From the NCBI GenBank assembly GCA_002297815.1, contig DBKH01000009.1, positions 1 to 9,796 on the forward strand: 9,796 nt of DNA, read 5' to 3'. Below are positions 7,028 through 9,796 of this stretch, piece by piece. The notes beneath the pieces were generated by a model. The model ran no database searches, was not told the origin of the DNA, and saw only the letters and a list, made by a program, of their open reading frames with translations. The DNA is from Bacteroidales bacterium UBA755. GTDB taxonomy: Bacteria; Bacteroidota; Bacteroidia; Bacteroidales; UBA932. Every line of letters begins with the position of its first letter. The first letter of the stretch is position 1. A program made the position numbers and the translations under genes.

Positions 7028-7393
7028 TCATTTCCTTTTGCTTTCGATTTGCGAAATGAGTTTTTTAAGGTCCTCCACATCCATCTTGTCCTCCTCTACA
7101 AACTGGGAGACAAGGCTGATATAGGAGTTGTTGTAGTAACGGGAAACAACGTCCCCGACGGTAGTCCCGTGATAGTCACGTTCTGTGAGCGCAGGGCTAT
7201 ACTGGAAAGAGTTCGCCATCGGCTTACGTTTGACAAATCCCTTTTCCTCAAGGAATTTCACCTGTGTCGCCACAGTGCTGTAGTTCGGTTTCGGATCGGG
7301 AAGAGCCGCGACAATCTCACGGATGAAAACCTCTCCTTTGGCCCAGATGATGTTCATCACCTCTTCCTCTTTTGCAGTAAGTCTCTGTTTCAT
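7028..7393 (-). CDS. BlaI/MecI/CopY family transcriptional repressor
   Basis: A 121-residue winged-helix repressor. LTAKEEEVMNIIWAKG (residues 5-20) is the family's opening helix, and the recognition region follows as PNYSTVATQVKFLEEKGFVKRK (36-57). The C-terminal helices (about 75-121) form the dimerisation part, ending in EDLKKLISQIESKRK. BlaI proteins bind inverted repeats as dimers and are usually released when a membrane sensor peptidase of the BlaR1/MecR1 (M56) type triggers their cleavage. Here no M56 gene follows; a secreted TPR protein is encoded directly downstream instead, with the stop overlapped by an ATG. Either the signal is sensed by a protein elsewhere or the sensor has been lost. 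Its own promoter at 7440-7448 overlaps an inverted repeat suited to autoregulation. Confidence 0.93.
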   Translation of the reverse strand: MKQRLTAKEEEVMNIIWAKGEVFIREIVAALPDPKPNYSTVATQVKFLEEKGFVKRKPMANSFQYSPALTERDYHGTTVGDVVSRYYNNSYISLVSQFVEEDKMDVEDLKKLISQIESKRK

Positions 7394-7439
7394 TGCTCAA
7401 ATTGTTTAAGATTATTATGCGCAAAATTATCTTACGGAT

Positions 7440-7464
7440 GCAAAGTTACAAATATAAATTATAT
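7440..7464 (-). promoter_or_regulatory. Promoter of the blaI-TPR operon with overlapping inverted repeat
   Basis: Read on the minus strand, 7448 to 7440 is TAACTTTGC, a full match to the Bacteroidota -7 box TAnnTTTG. A second match, TATATTTG, lies directly upstream at 7456-7449. The perfect odd palindrome ATATAA-A-TTATAT (7452-7464) covers the upstream side of these boxes, a good place for a repressor operator, possibly BlaI itself. It does not contain the TACA-n2-TGTA core known from Gram-positive BlaI operators, so BlaI binding is inference. No clear -33 TTTG is seen. The leader would be about 40 bases. Confidence 0.5.
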
Positions 7465-7530
7465 CTCCTAATGTTTTTAGGTGTTTTAAGAATATTTTTA
7501 GTTAGCAGCCAAGTGCTGTACCCGAATTAC

Positions 7531-7581
7531 TGAATATATTACCTTAAATACTTTACATTGAGACCACCTTGAATATATTCA
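7531..7581. repeat. Tandem TGAATATATT elements, one a perfect 12-bp palindrome
   Basis: TGAATATATT occurs at 7531-7540 and again at 7570-7579, start points 39 bases apart (about four helical turns). The second copy extends to TGAATATATTCA (7570-7581), a perfect palindrome. Both lie upstream of the putative -7 box of the DXS-like gene. The arrangement resembles a two-site operator. A third copy of the 10-mer is at 1712-1721, in the relic zone. Confidence 0.55.
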
Positions 7582-7602
7582 AAAAAGATTGCTTTACTTT
7601 GC
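7569..7602 (+). promoter_or_regulatory. Possible promoter of the DXS-like gene
   Basis: TACTTTGC at 7595-7602 approximates the TAnnTTTG -7 box, one T short. TTG at 7569-7571 could be a partial -33 element, with a 23-base gap that is slightly long. Transcription would start near 7608, leaving a leader of about 57 bases that contains the hairpin at 7620-7639. The palindrome TGAATATATTCA would lie between the two boxes, where a bound protein would interfere with RNA polymerase. No Shine-Dalgarno sequence precedes the ATG; the region before it is A/T-rich, as usual for the phylum. Confidence 0.35.
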
Positions 7603-7619
7603 GTTGTGATAAAATGGTC

Positions 7620-7639
7620 GGTAGTCACAAGTGACTGCC
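7620..7639 (+). repeat. Leader inverted repeat GGTAGTCAC-aa-GTGACTGCC
   Basis: Nine bases pair with nine bases (one T/G wobble) around a two-base centre, 25 bases upstream of the DXS-like start codon. If the promoter at 7595-7602 is right it forms a hairpin near the 5' end of the mRNA, where it could protect the transcript or influence translation. As DNA it could equally be a dimeric protein-binding site. Confidence 0.5.
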
Positions 7640-7664
7640 ATAGTAAATAATAAACAAATTTGAT

Positions 7665-9428
7665 ATGTATCTCGAAAAAATCAACGGCCCTGCCGACATC
7701 AAGAAGCTGAACATCAACGAGCTCAATGTTCTTGCAGATGAGACCAGGCACTATCTGATCGACAAGGTCAGCAATCACGGAGGCCACGTCGGCCCGAACC
7801 TCGGAATGGTGGAGGCGACTGTGGCTCTGCATTATGTGTTCAACTCCCCCGTTGACAAGATTGTCTTCGATGTCTCTCACCAGAGTTACGCGCACAAGAT
7901 TCTGACCGGCAGGAAAGAGGCGTTCATGAATCCGGCCCATTACAATGATGTGTCCGGCTACAGCGAGCCGACTGAAAGCGCGCACGACCATTTCGTCATC
8001 GGACACACCTCGACATCCATCAGCCTAGCGTGCGGACTTGTCAAAGGACGTGACCTGACGGGAGGAAAGGAGAATGTCATCGCAGTGATCGGTGACGGAT
8101 CCCTCAGTGGAGGCGAAGCCCTTGAAGGACTTGACGTTGCCGGATCAGAACTGAACAGCAACTTCATTATCATCGTCAACGACAACCAAATGTCCATCGC
8201 AGAGAACCACGGGGGCCTGTACAAGAACCTCCAACTTCTTCGCGAGACCAACGGGGAGGCCGAAGTCAACCTATTCAAAGCGATGGGCCTTGAATATCTT
8301 TACGTAGCTGACGGGAACAACATCGCTTCCCTTATCGATGCTTTCCAGAAGGTCAAGGACACCGACAAACCTGTCGTTGTGCACATCAACACCCTCAAGG
8401 GCAAAGGTCTGAAATTCGCTGAAGAAAACAAGGAACAGTGGCATTACTCGGCTCCGTTCAACGCTGAGACTGGTGAATACAAGTTTCCTAATGACGCCGA
8501 GGACTACGGCAACCTAACCGCAAAGTATCTTCTTGACAAGATGCCGTCCAACTCTGGGCTTGTGGCCATCACTTCCGGCACACCAGCCGTCTTCGGTTTC
8601 ACAAAACCTCGCAGGGAACAGGCCGGGAAACAGTTCGTTGATGTGGGAATAGCCGAGGAGACTGCGGTAGCTATGGCTTCTGGAATTGCAAAACGTGGTG
8701 GGAAACCGGTCTGGGGAGTTTATAGCACATTCATCCAGAGAACTTACGACCAGCTTTCACAAGATCTCTGCATCAATGACAACCCAGCACTTATTTTGGT
8801 CTACGGTGGTGGAATCGAGGGGATGAACGACGTGACCCACACATGCTTCTACGACATCCCGCTGCTCTGTAATATTCCTAACCTCATCTACCTTGCTCCG
8901 ACCTGCCGTGAGGAATATTTCTCGATGCTGGACTGGGCGGTAGCCTACAGGGAGCATCCGGTCGCGATCCGTGTGCCGTTGAACGGGGTCATCTCACGTC
9001 CAGAGGTCAAGACTGAAGGAGTTGACTGGGCTGCCGCAAAGTACGAAATCGCCCACAAAGGCAGCCGTGTGGCCGTTCTTGGCCTCGGTGCCTACTATCA
9101 ACTCGGAGAAAAAGCCTGCGATGCATTGAAGGAGCAAGGCATAGACGCAACCCTGATCAATCCGAGAATCATCACGTCTCTTGACACAAAGGCCCTTGAG
9201 GCTCTCAAGGCCGATCACGAACTCGTCATCACCCTTGAGGATGGCCAGATTGACGGTGGTTGGGGCGAGAAGGTCGCCAGATTCTACGGTGACAGCGGGA
9301 CGAAAGTTCTCGTCCGTGGTGAGCGCAAACATTTCGAAGACCGCTACAACTTAGCGGAACTGCTCAGAATCAACCACCTCACCCCGGAGCAGATCACCGA
9401 GGATGTCCTCAAGACTTTAGGCAGATAA
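7665..9428 (+). CDS. 1-deoxy-D-xylulose-5-phosphate synthase-like thiamine-diphosphate enzyme (non-canonical)
   Basis: A 587-residue protein aligning along its length with DXS, the enzyme that condenses pyruvate and glyceraldehyde 3-phosphate at the start of the MEP isoprenoid pathway. The thiamine-diphosphate motif runs from GDGSLSGG (143-150) to NDN (172-174). His41, His72, the GHTSTSIS block (113-120), His260, Glu331 (GIAEE), Tyr353, Arg359 and His392 match E. coli His49, His80, the GHSSTSIS block, His299, Glu370, Tyr392, Arg398 and His431. However, E. coli Arg420 (DRAG) is Gly381 in YGGG, Arg478 (YPRG) is Leu439 in VPLN, and Asp427 aligns with Asn388. Arg420 and Arg478 help hold the substrate phosphate. 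It is about 30 residues shorter than usual DXS, lacking much of the loop after the NDN block. Related short forms labelled DXS are known in gut bacteria, so the real substrate may differ. The ATG at 7665 gives a sensible start. Confidence 0.88.
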   Translation: MYLEKINGPADIKKLNINELNVLADETRHYLIDKVSNHGGHVGPNLGMVEATVALHYVFNSPVDKIVFDVSHQSYAHKILTGRKEAFMNPAHYNDVSGYSEPTESAHDHFVIGHTSTSISLACGLVKGRDLTGGKENVIAVIGDGSLSGGEALEGLDVAGSELNSNFIIIVNDNQMSIAENHGGLYKNLQLLRETNGEAEVNLFKAMGLEYLYVADGNNIASLIDAFQKVKDTDKPVVVHINTLKGKGLKFAEENKEQWHYSAPFNAETGEYKFPNDAEDYGNLTAKYLLDKMPSNSGLVAITSGTPAVFGFTKPRREQAGKQFVDVGIAEETAVAMASGIAKRGGKPVWGVYSTFIQRTYDQLSQDLCINDNPALILVYGGGIEGMNDVTHTCFYDIPLLCNIPNLIYLAPTCREEYFSMLDWAVAYREHPVAIRVPLNGVISRPEVKTEGVDWAAAKYEIAHKGSRVAVLGLGAYYQLGEKACDALKEQGIDATLINPRIITSLDTKALEALKADHELVITLEDGQIDGGWGEKVARFYGDSGTKVLVRGERKHFEDRYNLAELLRINHLTPEQITEDVLKTLGR

Positions 9429-9448
9429 CGAAAAACTTCTCTCACAAT

Positions 9449-9496
9449 AAAGGCCAGACACTCCGTCTCTTTGACGTGTCTGGTCTTTCTGTATTA
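9449..9496 (+). terminator. Intrinsic-type terminator after the DXS-like gene
   Basis: AAAGGCCAGACAC (9449-9461) pairs with GTGTCTGGTCTTT (9476-9488), 13 positions with one G-T wobble, around a 14-base loop. A T-rich stretch (CTGTATTATT) follows. It starts about 20 bases after the stop codon. The A/T ends of the stem would let it work on either strand. Confidence 0.75.
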
Positions 9497-9500
9497 TTCC

Positions 9501-9580
9501 GTGCGTGAATTCTCCTTTCAAATGCACGAGACCTATCGCATGAGCCCTTTCGTGCGTGAAAAACCCATCCTGTCACGCAC
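9501..9580. repeat. GTGCGTGAA repeat cluster: two direct copies and one inverted copy
   Basis: GTGCGTGAA occurs at 9501-9509 and 9552-9560, and its inverse TCACGCAC at 9573-9580. The second and third copies form an 8-bp inverted repeat with a 13-base loop, whose right arm contains the stop codon and last codons of the nuclease-domain gene. It may serve as that gene's terminator, although no T run follows on the minus strand. Confidence 0.45.
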
Positions 9581-9796
9581 CATATTCCACAAGCCAATCG
9601 TCCAGTGAGCGTGTAGAGGAGGAAATATTCACACCGACCTTCACCAATTTCTTGCCGGTCTCATTCCTGAACGGAATCATATACCCTCTGTCATCTATCT
9701 GCCGAAGAGCCGCTTCTGCGGAAGAATCCACCTTGAACTCAAACACATAGACAGCTTCATCCGTCACACAGACCGCATCGGCCCGCCCAACGGCGG
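9573..9796 (-). CDS. PD-(D/E)XK nuclease domain-containing protein, C-terminus (start beyond window)
   Basis: The minus-strand frame is open from the window edge to a TGA at 9573-9575, giving about 73 residues. The sequence reads GRADAVCVTDEAVYVFEFKVD, then ALRQIDDRGYMIPF, then KLVKVGVNISSSTRSLDDWLVE. This is the C-terminal PD-(D/E)XK nuclease domain of the AAA-ATPase/nuclease proteins (around 500 residues) present in many copies in Bacteroidales genomes. The Asp of GRAD and the Glu and Lys of FEFK form the expected D-x(n)-E-x-K catalytic set. The role of these proteins is not established; defence or mobile-element functions have been suggested. The GTG at 9765-9767 is not the true start, since conserved family sequence continues upstream of it. 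Confidence 0.88.
   Translation of the reverse strand, partial: AVGRADAVCVTDEAVYVFEFKVDSSAEAALRQIDDRGYMIPFRNETGKKLVKVGVNISSSTRSLDDWLVEYGA

Noticed and set aside
7394..7664. Thiamine pyrophosphate riboswitch before the thiamine-dependent enzyme
   Set aside because: No CUGAGA-type or ACCUGAUCUGG-type conserved elements are seen. A thiamine-dependent enzyme is also not a usual target of that switch.
9501..9580. CRISPR-like or attachment-site array from the GTGCGTGAA repeats
   Set aside because: There are only two short direct copies and one inverted copy, with no regular spacers, integrase or tRNA.

Overview
The window reads as chromosomal DNA from a member of the order Bacteroidales (gut-type Bacteroidota), inferred from several signs. 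There are Bacteroidota-style -7 boxes (TAnnTTTG), and no clear Shine-Dalgarno sequences before the genes. Gene types typical of the order are present: a short ECF sigma factor followed directly by a small partner gene, a BlaI repressor, a RhuM relic, an apparent alpha-2-macroglobulin relic, and a PD-(D/E)XK nuclease-domain protein of the kind carried in many copies by these genomes. I cannot name the genus.

Layout. (1) 1-1627, minus strand: a gene cut by the window edge, an ECF sigma factor immediately upstream of it, and a DUF5131 (phage Gp37/Gp68-like) protein. (2) 1628-2901, minus strand: a decay zone with the broken N-terminal part of a RhuM-type gene and the ends of a large secreted protein, probably alpha-2-macroglobulin family, that has lost its middle and has a stop codon just after its signal peptide. 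(3) 2902-5720, plus strand: a visibly AT-rich island holding a two-gene type II restriction-modification system, an AvaI/BsoBI-family endonuclease followed by an SPPY-type DNA methyltransferase and closed by a strong hairpin. (4) 5763-7393, minus strand: a BlaI/MecI-family repressor and a secreted TPR protein that appears to occupy the place where a BlaR1-type sensor usually sits. (5) 7394-9496, plus strand: a promoter region rich in inverted repeats, then a 587-residue DXS-like transketolase-family enzyme with its own terminator. (6) 9573-9796, minus strand: the C-terminus of a PD-(D/E)XK nuclease-domain protein, cut by the window edge.

Most notable signals. The DXS-like enzyme keeps the thiamine-diphosphate and catalytic residues but has lost two of the arginines that hold the substrate phosphate in true DXS. 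The endonuclease reproduces the BsoBI active-site residues at identical spacing, and by manual scan the window has no CYCGRG site at all. The 7-mer TGAATAT/ATATTCA occurs 18 times in the flanking host-like DNA, in coding and non-coding sequence and on both strands, but not once in the restriction-modification island. In the DXS-like promoter region it forms a perfect 12-bp palindrome plus a tandem partner.
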